A stretch of 64,000 nt of DNA. Origin: an uncultured Methylococcaceae bacterium. Lineage in GTDB: Bacteria > Pseudomonadota > Gammaproteobacteria > Methylococcales > Methylococcaceae. Made by a program: the position numbers and the translations under genes. Below, piece after piece: positions 1-8,476 of this stretch. The notes beneath the pieces were generated by a model. The model was given only the letters and a program-made list of their open reading frames with translations, did no database searches and had not been told where the DNA came from. The stretch spans positions 1-64,000 of the forward strand of contig CAIYXP010000191.1 in the NCBI GenBank assembly GCA_903930145.1, written 5' to 3'. The stretch's first letter is position 1; each line of letters starts with the position of its first letter.

Positions 1-2
1 AC

Positions 3-374
3 CTGAGCGGCACCGCCACCTCCATCAAGCTGAAAACCTCCGGGATAGCGTTGACCTCCTTCGAGCTGTACAACGGCACCGGCGCAGGTTCCGTGGGTTC
101 TTTGGTGTCCACCGGATCCATCAGCACCTTCCCCGCTGGTCCATCTGCCACAGGTTATTTTGGCCTCTTGACTGCCTCGGGTCTGAGCCCCGCGGCCTAC
201 ACCCTGAAAGTAGTCGGCACCTCCATGTCCGCCCTCTCCCAGTACAACGGCGGCATCACCGTCGAACCCGTGCCGGAACCCGAAGAATGGGCGATGATGT
301 TGGTTGGCGCTGGCTTGGTCGGCTACCAAGTCCGCCGCAAGCAAAAAGGGCTGCGCCAGTCCGTTGCGGCCTAA
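3..374 (+). CDS. PEP-CTERM sorting-domain protein (5' truncated by window edge)
   Basis: The reading frame is open from the first bases of the window, so the N-terminus and signal peptide lie outside it. The visible 123 residues are rich in Gly, Ser and Thr and end in a PEP-CTERM signal: VPEPEEWAMMLVGAG, a hydrophobic stretch, then the basic tail RRKQKG. Family knowledge: such proteins are secreted, recognised by an exosortase at the PEP motif, cleaved and kept at or released from the surface, usually in EPS producers. The tail is almost the same as that of the protein at 52971-53345, and an exosortase is encoded at 6827, which fits sorting by that enzyme. A strong terminator follows. The function of the N-terminal part is unknown. 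Confidence 0.85.
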   Translation: MSGTATSIKLKTSGIALTSFELYNGTGAGSVGSLVSTGSISTFPAGPSATGYFGLLTASGLSPAAYTLKVVGTSMSALSQYNGGITVEPVPEPEEWAMMLVGAGLVGYQVRRKQKGLRQSVAA

Positions 375-436
375 GCCATTTCTTGGCTGGGGAAGCCTCG
401 ACTTAGGCTAAACCACATAGCTTTCAAATAGCGGCG

Positions 437-480
437 AACCCCGTGCCCCAGCCTCAAGGCCGGCACGGGGTTTTTATTTT
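437..480 (+). terminator. Rho-independent terminator of the PEP-CTERM gene
   Basis: A perfect 11-bp inverted repeat (AACCCCGTGCC at 437-447 and GGCACGGGGTT at 462-472) with a 14-nt loop is followed by a T-rich run (TTTTTATTTT). It lies about 60 bp after the stop codon of the PEP-CTERM gene. Confidence 0.85.
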
Positions 481-806
481 AGCGGCGCGCCACACCCAGT
501 ATCAAAAGCATGGGTTACGAGCTTGCTCTGATTTTCGGATCTGCCAGCGATTTAAAGACCTCTTGACCCACCGTGGGGCGGAAGCCGTCCCTTATTTGGG
601 GCAGGACAGCGAAAAACCCCGCCATCCTTTACCTCCCGCTCAATAAACTATAACTCATTGAATAATGATATTCTCTTTACTTGCCTTATGAATATGCTAT
701 AAAATTCGTTTAAGTCTGGTTTTTGCTAGGCTGCTTCATTTTTCGACAAATCCCGAGTTGTTTGCAGATTTGGCAACTTCCCCAAAGGTTTCAGAAACAA
801 GCTAAA
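481..806. other. Intergenic region upstream of the EPS operon
   Basis: About 330 bp separate the terminator from the first EPS gene. Short open frames here have no recognisable product. The only structure I can support is a possible sigma-70 promoter near 676-703. Nothing else was recognised. Confidence 0.5.
676..703 (+). promoter_or_regulatory. Possible sigma-70 promoter for the EPS operon
   Basis: TTTACT (676-681), a 16-nt spacer and TATAAA (698-703) lie about 100 bp before the glycosylphosphotransferase start, in AT-rich DNA. The -35 match is only partial, so this is a prediction from spacing and sequence. Confidence 0.35.
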
Positions 807-2324
807 ATGGCATTGTCAGGCATGAAAAAAACGGTTAAAAACCGTGTGAATAGCGGCAAGACACACGAAAGCAAACCTTGGTCAGAGCCTAACCGCTCAT
901 TTTTCCTCCCGAATGCAAACCTGACCGAACATGGCGCGAGTACCCTCGACACGGGTAGCGTAGCCCTAATCAAATGGCTGATTTGCCCGATTGTCATCGT
1001 TGCCAGCCTGTTCGGGTGCGTCCTATATTATGACCAGAACTTCAAGGAAGATTTTTTATCTTTGGCGATCGTCAGTTTCCTGCTTGCCTCGCATATTTTT
1101 GACGAGGCCAATCTGTACCGGCAGCAAGAGAAATTCCCCTTATTCCAAGCCTTTTACGGAATATTATTGAAATGGGCGCTGCTGGTGGGGTGTTTGTGGG
1201 TATTGGGCGTTGTCACTGGCCAGACCGGTCAGTTCCCCCACAAGCCTTTACTGGCTTGGATTGCGATCACCCCATTGCCTTTACTGGTATTCAACCTGCT
1301 AGCGAGGCAGGTTTTGCGGAGCATGGTCTCCAAGGGTAAAAACCAGCGCACGGCGATCATCGTGGGCGCCAATCCGCTGGGATATGACCTTTTCGGCAAA
1401 ATTAATAATGATGCGTATTTGGGGATAAAAGTCCTAGGGTTTTTCGATGACCGGTCGCAGGTGCGCTTGCCCCTGGACATGCAGGAGTCGGTCATCGGGC
1501 CGATGGATGCTGTCACCCCTTATGTGTGGGAGCACAATGTCGACCTAGTCTACATCTCCCTGCCGATGCTGCCCCATCCGCGCGTGTTAAACCTTATGGA
1601 CGCCTTGCGCGATTCGACTGCCTCGGTATACTTTGTGCCGGACATGTTTATGTTCGACTTGATCAATGCCCGTTTCGACCATGTCAACGGCGTGCCCGTG
1701 GTGTCGATCCGCGACACGCCTTACTTTGGGGTGCGCGGTTTGATCAAACGTTTGAGCGACATTGTGATTGCCAGCGTTATCCTGACGCTGATTTCCCCAG
1801 TCATGCTGGTGATTGCAGCGGGCATCAAACTGACATCGCGTGGGCCCGTGCTGTTCAAGCAGAGGCGGTACGGCTTGGACGGGGAGGAGATCAGGGTGTA
1901 CAAATTCCGCTCGATGACTGTGGCCGAGGATGGCGACCAGGTTGTGCAGGCGAAAAAGAATGACCAGCGGGTCACCCCCTTCGGCAAATTCCTCAGGAGG
2001 ACTTCGCTCGATGAATTGCCCCAGTTCATCAACGTGCTGCAAGGGTGCATGAGCGTGGTCGGCCCAAGGCCACACGCGGTGGCGCATAACGAAATGTACC
2101 GCAAGGTGATTAAGGGTTACATGATCCGCCACAAGGTCAAGCCGGGGGTCACTGGCTGGGCGCAAGTGAACGGCCTGCGAGGGGAGACGGAGACACTCGA
2201 CAAAATGGCGGCGCGCGTCGAATATGACTTGGAATACATTCGGAACTGGTCGCTGATGCTAGATTTATGGATCATTTTGAAAACCGTCAGGGTTGTCTTC
2301 GTTAGCGACAAAAATGCATTTTGA
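807..2324 (+). CDS. Polyprenyl glycosylphosphotransferase (initiating EPS sugar transferase, WcaJ-like)
   Basis: Transfers the first sugar phosphate from a nucleotide sugar to undecaprenyl phosphate at the inner membrane, starting each EPS repeat unit. The 505 residues have the usual layout: about four N-terminal membrane helices, a central NAD-like nucleotide-binding fold (AIIVGANPLGYDL), one more hydrophobic segment (IVIASVILTLISPVMLVIAA) and the C-terminal bacterial sugar transferase domain with LFKQRRYGLDG, YKFRSM, DELPQ and VVGPRPH. The frame is open from a TTG at 723. ATG 807 is preferred because the extra 28 residues look non-coding; ATG 822 is also possible. It is the first gene of the EPS locus. 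The sugar is not predictable from sequence. Confidence 0.9.
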   Translation: MALSGMKKTVKNRVNSGKTHESKPWSEPNRSFFLPNANLTEHGASTLDTGSVALIKWLICPIVIVASLFGCVLYYDQNFKEDFLSLAIVSFLLASHIFDEANLYRQQEKFPLFQAFYGILLKWALLVGCLWVLGVVTGQTGQFPHKPLLAWIAITPLPLLVFNLLARQVLRSMVSKGKNQRTAIIVGANPLGYDLFGKINNDAYLGIKVLGFFDDRSQVRLPLDMQESVIGPMDAVTPYVWEHNVDLVYISLPMLPHPRVLNLMDALRDSTASVYFVPDMFMFDLINARFDHVNGVPVVSIRDTPYFGVRGLIKRLSDIVIASVILTLISPVMLVIAAGIKLTSRGPVLFKQRRYGLDGEEIRVYKFRSMTVAEDGDQVVQAKKNDQRVTPFGKFLRRTSLDELPQFINVLQGCMSVVGPRPHAVAHNEMYRKVIKGYMIRHKVKPGVTGWAQVNGLRGETETLDKMAARVEYDLEYIRNWSLMLDLWIILKTVRVVFVSDKNAF

Positions 2325-2348
2325 AACAGTTCTTATGTACCATAATAG
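2321..2348 (+). promoter_or_regulatory. Possible promoter upstream of epsD
   Basis: TTGAAA (2321-2326), a 16-nt spacer and TAATAG (2343-2348) overlap the end of the sugar transferase gene and precede epsD by about 90 bp. The leader also holds a widely spaced GTGTGG/CCACAC inverted repeat. The epsD-G block may therefore have its own promoter. Confidence 0.3.
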
Positions 2349-2440
2349 AAATAGTGTGGGCATCCGGCAATTGCGCTTGTCGTTAGTGCGTCCACACCGA
2401 CTAAACGCCAACTAATCAATTAAGAATACGAAGGTTAATT

Positions 2441-3445
2441 ATGTCCGTCATTAAAAAACCGATGGTAGCCCGCGCCAAAGCCCATGACCTGAAGGCAAAA
2501 GCTGGCCCACTTGTATGGCTAGTCGGCAGCCTATTTATCGCCTCAGTGATTATTACCGGGTGCGGTAGCAAAAGCGATAAGAGCGATAAGAAAGACTCCC
2601 AAGTCGCTGCCCAAGTGAACGACAAGGAAATCACCATCCACCAAGTGCACAATCAGCTATCGCGCAGCGGGATTACCGGCGAGGCTGAGGCCAAAGAAGC
2701 ATCCAAGAAGATTTTGGACAGCTTGATCGATCAGGAACTTTTGGTTCAAGAGGCAGTAAGAAAGAAACTCGACCGCGACCCTTCGGTGATGCAAACCATT
2801 GAAGACGCCAAACGGCAGATACTGTCGCAAGCTTATGTGGAACGCATGGTCTACAGCCGCACACAGCCGTCACCGGCCGAGATCAAAGACTTCTATGATA
2901 AGCACCCGGAACTGTTTGCAAAACGCAAAGCATACAAGTTCCACGCCTTCGTCATCGCCAAGGACAAGTTCAACGACAGCCTCAAGGCCGGCTTGGATAG
3001 CGCCAAAACGGCGGGCGACGTGTCATCCATCCTGAAAAACAAAGGTATCGAATTTAAAGACAGTGAAGTGCAGTGGTTGGCCGAGCAAGCGCCCATGGAA
3101 ATTCTCCCCGCCATCGCCAAAATGAAGGTCGGCGACATCGTGTCGATGGAGCAGGGCGGCAATCTGACGCTCATGTTGCTGGAAAACGCTGTCGACAACC
3201 CGGTTAACGAAGATCAAGCCAAACCCGTGATCGAAAAGTTCGTCGTCAATTCCAAGAATAGAGAATCGCTGGAGAACAAGCTCAAGCAACTGCGCGCCGG
3301 CGAGCAAATCACCTATCTCGGACAGTTTGCCACCGCAACGCAACCCTCGAACACGCCGGAACCGGCGAAAGAGCAACAACCAACAAACAACCCGCAAACC
3401 CAAACGCCCAGTCATATCCAAAAGGGACTGGAAGGCTTAAAATAG
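2441..3445 (+). CDS. epsD: EpsD-family peptidyl-prolyl cis-trans isomerase lipoprotein
   Basis: A SurA/PpiC-related folding factor tied to EPS export. A basic N-terminus and one hydrophobic segment lead to the lipobox VIITGCG (about residue 41), so it should be a periplasmic lipoprotein. The rest (to 334 aa) has a SurA-like N-terminal helical region (VNDKEITIHQVHNQL, LDSLIDQELLVQEA) and a parvulin-like region, and ends in a Pro/Gln-rich tail. Family knowledge: EpsD is a marker of methanolan-type, exosortase-linked EPS clusters. It is followed 10 bp later by epsE. An initiator Met some residues further in is possible, since the first 25 residues are not hydrophobic. Confidence 0.88.
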   Translation: MSVIKKPMVARAKAHDLKAKAGPLVWLVGSLFIASVIITGCGSKSDKSDKKDSQVAAQVNDKEITIHQVHNQLSRSGITGEAEAKEASKKILDSLIDQELLVQEAVRKKLDRDPSVMQTIEDAKRQILSQAYVERMVYSRTQPSPAEIKDFYDKHPELFAKRKAYKFHAFVIAKDKFNDSLKAGLDSAKTAGDVSSILKNKGIEFKDSEVQWLAEQAPMEILPAIAKMKVGDIVSMEQGGNLTLMLLENAVDNPVNEDQAKPVIEKFVVNSKNRESLENKLKQLRAGEQITYLGQFATATQPSNTPEPAKEQQPTNNPQTQTPSHIQKGLEGLK

Positions 3446-3455
3446 ATATTCCGAC

Positions 3456-4277
3456 ATGGCCCTATTTGTAATGAAAAAGCTAGCCATCCGCCTGATAATA
3501 GCCTTACTTATCAGCATTATGTTGATTTTCCAAGGCGCATGGGCAGCTGGCGATTACAAGCTTGGCCCGGGTGATATTTTGAAAATCACGGTGTTCGATT
3601 ACCCTGACCTCACCACCGAGGAGCGGGTCAGCGAGTCTGGGACGATTTCGTTTCCGCTGCTAGGCAAGATCACCATCGGCGGCTTGAGCACGGATGAAGC
3701 CAGGAATCTCATCGCTTCCCGCTTGGAAAGCCAAGGCTTCATCAAACAAGCCCATGTCACCCTGATCGTCAGCCAGTTTGTCAGCCAGCAGGTCTCGGTG
3801 ATAGGCGATGTCAACAAGCCCGGCAAATACCCGTTAGAGAAGGCTAGCACGATTGTGGATTTGCTGTCCATGGCAGGCGGGGTCAGCCCCAATGGGGGCG
3901 ACAAGGCCATCCTGATCCGGCCGGCCAAAGACGGCGGCACGGAAACCAAAACGGAGATAGACCTTTACGCGCTCTTCCAAGGCACCGATTCCAAGCACAT
4001 TGAAGTCCAGAACGGCGACATCATCTATGTGCCTCGCGCCAAGGTGTTTTATGTCTACGGCGAGGTGCAACGCCCCGGCATGATCCGGCTGGAACGCAAC
4101 ATGACCGTCAACCACGCCCTATCGGCGGCCGGTGGGCTGACCCCAAAAGGCACGGAAAACGGCATCAAGCTCAAACGCCGCGATGCTCAAGGCGACATGC
4201 AAACCATTGATGATGTGGATCCGGAGGAACATGTGAAGCCCGATGACATCCTCTATGTCCGCGAAAGCTGGTTTTGA
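3456..4277 (+). CDS. epsE: EpsE polysaccharide export protein (outer-membrane auxiliary, Wza/BexD-like)
   Basis: Outer-membrane export channel component for the EPS. The signal peptide (LAIRLIIALLISIMLIFQGAWAA) is followed by the Poly_export/SLBB layout: YKLGPGDILKITVFDYPDLT at the start of the mature protein, then two SLBB domains (VSVIGDVNKPGKYPLEKAST and FYVYGEVQRPGMIRLERNMT). At 273 aa it is of normal size. ATG 3456 gives a slightly longer N-terminus; ATG 3471 (MKKLAIR) would start the signal peptide more typically and may be the true start. It sits 10 bp after epsD and 27 bp before epsF, consistent with one operon. Confidence 0.92.
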   Translation: MALFVMKKLAIRLIIALLISIMLIFQGAWAAGDYKLGPGDILKITVFDYPDLTTEERVSESGTISFPLLGKITIGGLSTDEARNLIASRLESQGFIKQAHVTLIVSQFVSQQVSVIGDVNKPGKYPLEKASTIVDLLSMAGGVSPNGGDKAILIRPAKDGGTETKTEIDLYALFQGTDSKHIEVQNGDIIYVPRAKVFYVYGEVQRPGMIRLERNMTVNHALSAAGGLTPKGTENGIKLKRRDAQGDMQTIDDVDPEEHVKPDDILYVRESWF

Positions 4278-4304
4278 CCCGAAGCAAAACATGAACCCCG
4301 CACT

Positions 4305-5738
4305 ATGAATTTTTCCCAAATCATTTTGATCCTGTTGGCGCGCAAGCGCGTTATCTTGATAACCTTATTTGTGACGGCAGCGACCGTTACCACAATTACC
4401 CTGCTGCTTCCGAAAACTTACATAGGGGAAACATCGCTCGTCGTTAATTTCAAAGGGGTGGACCCGATTACCGGGATGGTTCTGCCGGCGCAACTAATGC
4501 CCGGTTACATGGCCACGCAAGTGGATATCGCCACCAGCCACAATGTCGCATTGAGAGCGGTTGACCGGCTGAAACTTGACAAAGTACCGCAAGTCATCGA
4601 AAACTTTAATGAAAGCATGGATCGGGGGGACATCCGCGACTGGCTGGCGAATAGCCTAGTGAAAAATCTTGAAGTCAAGCCTTCACGGGAAAGCAGCGTG
4701 ATCACTTTTACCTATTCCGGCACGGATCCGCAATTTGTGGCGGAATTAGCCAATACGTTTGCCTGGGCCTACATCCAAGCCAACATAGAGTTGAACGTAG
4801 AACCCGCCCGACAGCAATCCGCTTGGTTCGACGAACAACTAAAGGACTTGCGCAATAAGGTGGAAGTGGCGCAGAAGCGCTTGTCTGACTATCAGCGGGA
4901 AACTGGTTTATTGCCAACATCGCGGATGGACGGGCGCCTGGATGTGGAAAACGCCCGTCTGGCCGAGCTATCCAGCCAACTTGTCGCCGCTCAGGCGCAA
5001 ACGTATGAGAGCATCACCCGGCAACGCCAGATTAGCGGGGCGCATGCCAAGGGCAAACTGGGCGAACTGCCTGACATCCTCAACAATGCCCTCATCCAAA
5101 ACATGAAAGCCGAACTGACTAGGGCCGAAAGCAAGCTGGCGGAAGCGTCCGAGCGTGTCTCCAAGAACCATCCACACTATATAAGCGCCCTAGCGGAAGT
5201 GCAAAGCTTAAAGCAAAAAATTGCCGCTGAAATCCAAACCGCGCGGGGTTCCATGGAAAATGCGGCAACCCAGGCGCAACAACGGGAAAACGAACTCAAA
5301 AAGGCGTTGGCCGAACAAAAGGCACGGGTCATGCAGTTGAAAGAGCAGCGCGACCGCAGCGACTTGCTCACCCAAGAGATGAACAGCGCCCAAGCCGCGC
5401 TAGACTCCACCACGCAACGGGCAAACCTAATCCGACTGGAAAGCCAGCGCAACCTGACCGACATTGCCGTGCTAAACCCGGCCGTAGCCCCCTCGAAACA
5501 TACCAAGCCCAATATACCCATGAACATAGCCATTTCCATTGTGCTGGGTACGATGCTGGGCTTTGGACTCGCGCTGATTTTGGAGCTTTTGGACAAGCGG
5601 GTGCGCTCCGTCGAGGATATCACCGAAAACTTAGGATTGCCTGTGCTGGTGGTCATTGCAGCTTCAGCAACTGCAAAATCACGCCGCCGGTTCTTCCGTA
5701 GAAAGGGGATGCCACTCATACAAAGGCAGGGCGCATGA
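4305..5738 (+). CDS. epsF: EpsF chain-length determinant protein (Wzz family)
   Basis: Inner-membrane polysaccharide co-polymerase that sets EPS chain length with the Wzy polymerase and the EpsG partner. The 477 residues have an N-terminal membrane helix (about 15-37), a long periplasmic coiled-coil region (about 160-390, rich in Ala, Glu and Gln), a Pro-rich PSKHTKPNIPMN segment and a second helix (about 405-428). There is no fused kinase domain; that role is in the next gene. Its stop overlaps the start of epsG by 4 nt (ATGA), implying translational coupling. Confidence 0.92.
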   Translation: MNFSQIILILLARKRVILITLFVTAATVTTITLLLPKTYIGETSLVVNFKGVDPITGMVLPAQLMPGYMATQVDIATSHNVALRAVDRLKLDKVPQVIENFNESMDRGDIRDWLANSLVKNLEVKPSRESSVITFTYSGTDPQFVAELANTFAWAYIQANIELNVEPARQQSAWFDEQLKDLRNKVEVAQKRLSDYQRETGLLPTSRMDGRLDVENARLAELSSQLVAAQAQTYESITRQRQISGAHAKGKLGELPDILNNALIQNMKAELTRAESKLAEASERVSKNHPHYISALAEVQSLKQKIAAEIQTARGSMENAATQAQQRENELKKALAEQKARVMQLKEQRDRSDLLTQEMNSAQAALDSTTQRANLIRLESQRNLTDIAVLNPAVAPSKHTKPNIPMNIAISIVLGTMLGFGLALILELLDKRVRSVEDITENLGLPVLVVIAASATAKSRRRFFRRKGMPLIQRQGA

Positions 5739-6580
5739 ACGAACCCAATTCGAACAAAAATATAGGCAGGTTACTGTTGGATGCCGGCAAGCTTAAACTG
5801 CCGGATATAGAGTTGATCGAATATTGCCAAAAAGAACAGGGGCTGCGCTTTGGGGAGGCGGCAGTCAAGCTTGGGCTGGTTGACGAAGCCGACATCCTGC
5901 AAATACTCGCGCAACAGTTCGACTATCCCTACCTGCAACCGGGCGAGGAAGGATTCAGCGAGGAACTGGTGGCCGCCTACCATCCATTTAGCAGCCAAGT
6001 CGAGGCATTCCGCAGTTTACGCAGTCAACTCACCCTACGCTGGTTCAACGAGGAACACAAGCAATTGGCGCTGGTGGGAGTGGGTTCCGGGGAAGATTGC
6101 AGCTTGTTGGCGGCAAACCTAGCCATCGTGTTTTCCCAACTGGGTCAGCGTACAGTGCTGGTAGATGCCAACTTGCGCAACAACCCGACCCAGCATCGAC
6201 TCTTTAATCTTCCACAGTCAGCCGGGTTGTCCGAGGTGTTGAATGGACGCATCGGCATAGAGGCAATCAGAAAAATTCCGGCGTTTGTTGACTTGTCCGT
6301 GCTAACGGCAGGCACCCTGCCACCCAACCCGCAAGAACTTTTAGGTCGGCCGGGGTTTCGGCTGCTGATGCGCGATTTGGCCAAAAACTACGATGCCACC
6401 CTTTTGGTTACGCCAAATGGATTGCTCTATGCCGACACGCAAAATATCGTCGCAGAAACCGGCGCGGCCTTGTTGGTCGTACACAGAAACCATACCCGCA
6501 TAAAAGATGCGCGTGCGGTGCAAGCCCAAATCCTGAATGCAAAGGCACAAATCTTGGGGGTTGTCATCAATGAGTTTTGA
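5735..6580 (+). CDS. epsG: EpsG chain-length determinant partner (BY-kinase-like, degenerate P-loop)
   Basis: Cytoplasmic ATPase-like partner of EpsF. Residues 1-75 resemble the MshEN/type II secretion E N-terminal domain (IGRLLLDAGKL, FGEAAVKLGLVDEADILQIL). Residues 85-281 are a MinD/ParA-like BY-kinase fold with VLVDANLRNNPTQHRLF as the Walker A' region. The Walker A position reads GVGSGEDCSLLAANLA, without the usual GK[ST] lysine, and there is no Tyr-rich C-terminal tail, so kinase activity is doubtful. EpsG members I know of also deviate here. The stop overlaps a small ORF at 6570, and the exosortase follows. Confidence 0.88.
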   Translation: MNEPNSNKNIGRLLLDAGKLKLPDIELIEYCQKEQGLRFGEAAVKLGLVDEADILQILAQQFDYPYLQPGEEGFSEELVAAYHPFSSQVEAFRSLRSQLTLRWFNEEHKQLALVGVGSGEDCSLLAANLAIVFSQLGQRTVLVDANLRNNPTQHRLFNLPQSAGLSEVLNGRIGIEAIRKIPAFVDLSVLTAGTLPPNPQELLGRPGFRLLMRDLAKNYDATLLVTPNGLLYADTQNIVAETGAALLVVHRNHTRIKDARAVQAQILNAKAQILGVVINEF

Positions 6581-6830
6581 GTCCCGTCTGCTTTACAGTC
6601 TGCAACATAAGGCATATCCTATTATTGATGGCATGGTTCTCAATGATGGCGGACCTTCCCAAGAAGGGTTCAGACGGTCAGAAGGAAAGGGAGCGGTAGC
6701 CGGTGGGCAACAATATTTGCAAATTGGGCATGTTCGCCGTGTTATTGTCCGCGGACTGTGCACGGCGAAGCTCTGGAACCTGCCGACAAGAATGCTGTGT
6801 ACTCAACTGAATACGGACTTAATCACATGA
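6570..6830 (+). CDS. Small ORF overlapping epsG and the exosortase gene (unrecognised)
   Basis: An 86-codon frame from ATG 6570 starts inside the last codons of epsG (11-nt overlap). Its stop TGA (6828-6830) overlaps the ATG of the exosortase gene (6827-6829). It fills the only gap in this tight operon, and both junctions have the geometry of translational coupling. The product begins MSFESRLLYSLQHKAYP, is Gly/Arg-rich in the middle and has no membrane helix or signal peptide. I recognise no family. It could be a real small regulator or adaptor of the EPS machinery, or simply an untranslated spacer that happens to be open. Confidence 0.35.
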   Translation: MSFESRLLYSLQHKAYPIIDGMVLNDGGPSQEGFRRSEGKGAVAGGQQYLQIGHVRRVIVRGLCTAKLWNLPTRMLCTQLNTDLIT

Positions 6831-8422
6831 CGCCAACTCAATTTTTAAAGGACTGGTGGCCGATTTTGGTGGGTTTGATAGTATTGTACGCCCCCACTTA
6901 TTACGACCTGACCCAAACCTATTGGACCAAAGAAGAAAACATCCATGGCCCGATGGTGTCGCTTGCCGTTGTATGGCTGATTTGGCGTCAACGTGCCGCC
7001 CTGCTCGTACCGCCGCACCAAACCCAACCGATCATTGGCGGCATCATCCTAAGTTTTGGGCTTTTGCTCTACGCGATCGGTCGGTCCCAAGAAGTTCAAT
7101 TTCTGGAAGTTGGCTCCCAAATTCCGACATTCTTGGGTATCCTATTGATTGTGATGGGCAGGGCCCAAATCAACACATTTTGGTTTCCGCTGTTATTCCT
7201 GACATTCATGATCCCGCTGCCTGATAGTATTGTCAGCGCGATAACCAGCCCTTTGAAAGGATTGATATCCCGGCTTGTGGAGGAGAGTCTTTACATGCTT
7301 GGTTACCCCATCGCCCGCAGCGGTGTGATTTTGAGCATAGGTCCTTACCAGTTGTTGGTGGCGGACGCATGTTCCGGTTTGAATTCGATATTTTCACTTT
7401 CTGCAATGGGTCTCCTCTATGTGCACCTGCTACACTACCGCAATAAGCTGAAAAATATCCTCTTGGTTATCAGCATCGTACCCATCGCTTTCATCGCCAA
7501 CTTTCTTCGCGTGGTGATTCTTGTACTGGTGACATTCTACTATGGCGATGCGGCAGGACAAGGTTTCTTGCATGGATTCGCGGGCATGGTATTGTTTTCT
7601 GCTGCCTTGATATTAGTATTCACGCTGGATTGGCTATTAAGCCTAGTTTTAACGGAGGACAAATATCGCACAGAGGCAAGATCAGACTCGTCGCATGAAT
7701 ATGATTATAATAATCATGAAAGTGGCCTTAAAAGCCATGAAACCTTGTTTGGCTTGATCAGATTGAAACATTTTGCCATTGGCATTGCAATGGTGTTCAC
7801 GGTTTTTTTGTCGATGACACTAAAACCGACAAAAACATATACCAGTATAACGACGGCACAATTTGAAGAGATGCTGCCAAAACAATTTGGCGACTGGAAA
7901 TTCATCGAATCAATTAACCAGGTAAACCCGCTGCCCGATACTCAGGATGTGGTTAGTGAAACATATGGTTCACTGATTAACCGTACCTATAAAAACATGA
8001 AAGGCGAGCAGATAATGTTATTGGTTGGTTATGGCAACAAACAGACGATGCGTCTTAAAACACACCGACAAGAAGTATGCTACGCAAGCCAAGGTTTTAC
8101 AATCAGTAATTTAAAAAACATAGCGATAAAATTTGACGATGCAACAATTCAAGCTACACAGTATCTCGCGCAAAAAGATCTGCGGCAGGAAGCGGTGACC
8201 TATTGGTTTACCATGGGGAACAAAGTCGTGACAACTAAGTTAGATCGGCTACTCACTCAGATAAGTTATGGTCTTAACGGGGAAATACCGGACGGCATTC
8301 TAGTGCGGGTTTCAAATTTATCGACAAACGAACAGAATGCCTATACTCTTAACGAGAATTTTATAAAAGCCTTGTTGGGTGCTATGGACAAGAACGATGT
8401 GAACCGATTTAAGGGAAAATAA
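6827..8422 (+). CDS. Exosortase (XrtB-like) fused to a C-terminal EpsI domain
   Basis: A membrane cysteine peptidase/transpeptidase that cuts PEP-CTERM proteins, here in one chain with EpsI. Residues 1-290 hold about eight membrane helices and the exosortase triad: Cys182 in ADACSGLN, Arg228 in NFLRVV and His249 in FLHGF. Residues from about 345 form the EpsI domain (MLPKQFGDWKF, HRQEVCYASQGF). The frame is open from GTG 6758; ATG 6827 is chosen because it matches the usual start of the first helix and overlaps the preceding ORF's stop. The epsDEFG neighbours suggest subtype B rather than A. Probable substrates are the PEP-CTERM proteins at 3-374 and 52971-53345. Confidence 0.9.
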   Translation: MTPTQFLKDWWPILVGLIVLYAPTYYDLTQTYWTKEENIHGPMVSLAVVWLIWRQRAALLVPPHQTQPIIGGIILSFGLLLYAIGRSQEVQFLEVGSQIPTFLGILLIVMGRAQINTFWFPLLFLTFMIPLPDSIVSAITSPLKGLISRLVEESLYMLGYPIARSGVILSIGPYQLLVADACSGLNSIFSLSAMGLLYVHLLHYRNKLKNILLVISIVPIAFIANFLRVVILVLVTFYYGDAAGQGFLHGFAGMVLFSAALILVFTLDWLLSLVLTEDKYRTEARSDSSHEYDYNNHESGLKSHETLFGLIRLKHFAIGIAMVFTVFLSMTLKPTKTYTSITTAQFEEMLPKQFGDWKFIESINQVNPLPDTQDVVSETYGSLINRTYKNMKGEQIMLLVGYGNKQTMRLKTHRQEVCYASQGFTISNLKNIAIKFDDATIQATQYLAQKDLRQEAVTYWFTMGNKVVTTKLDRLLTQISYGLNGEIPDGILVRVSNLSTNEQNAYTLNENFIKALLGAMDKNDVNRFKGK

Positions 8423-8476
8423 TCCCGTCTACAATGCATGGCAAAACAACAAATATTACCGGCACATATATTGTAA

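Noticed and set aside
443-646. 67-aa frame after the PEP-CTERM gene
   Set aside because: Begins inside the terminator, low-complexity composition, no recognisable product.
5177-5719. 180-aa minus-strand frame within epsF
   Set aside because: Antisense to a clear coiled-coil gene, with no ribosome-binding site or domain.
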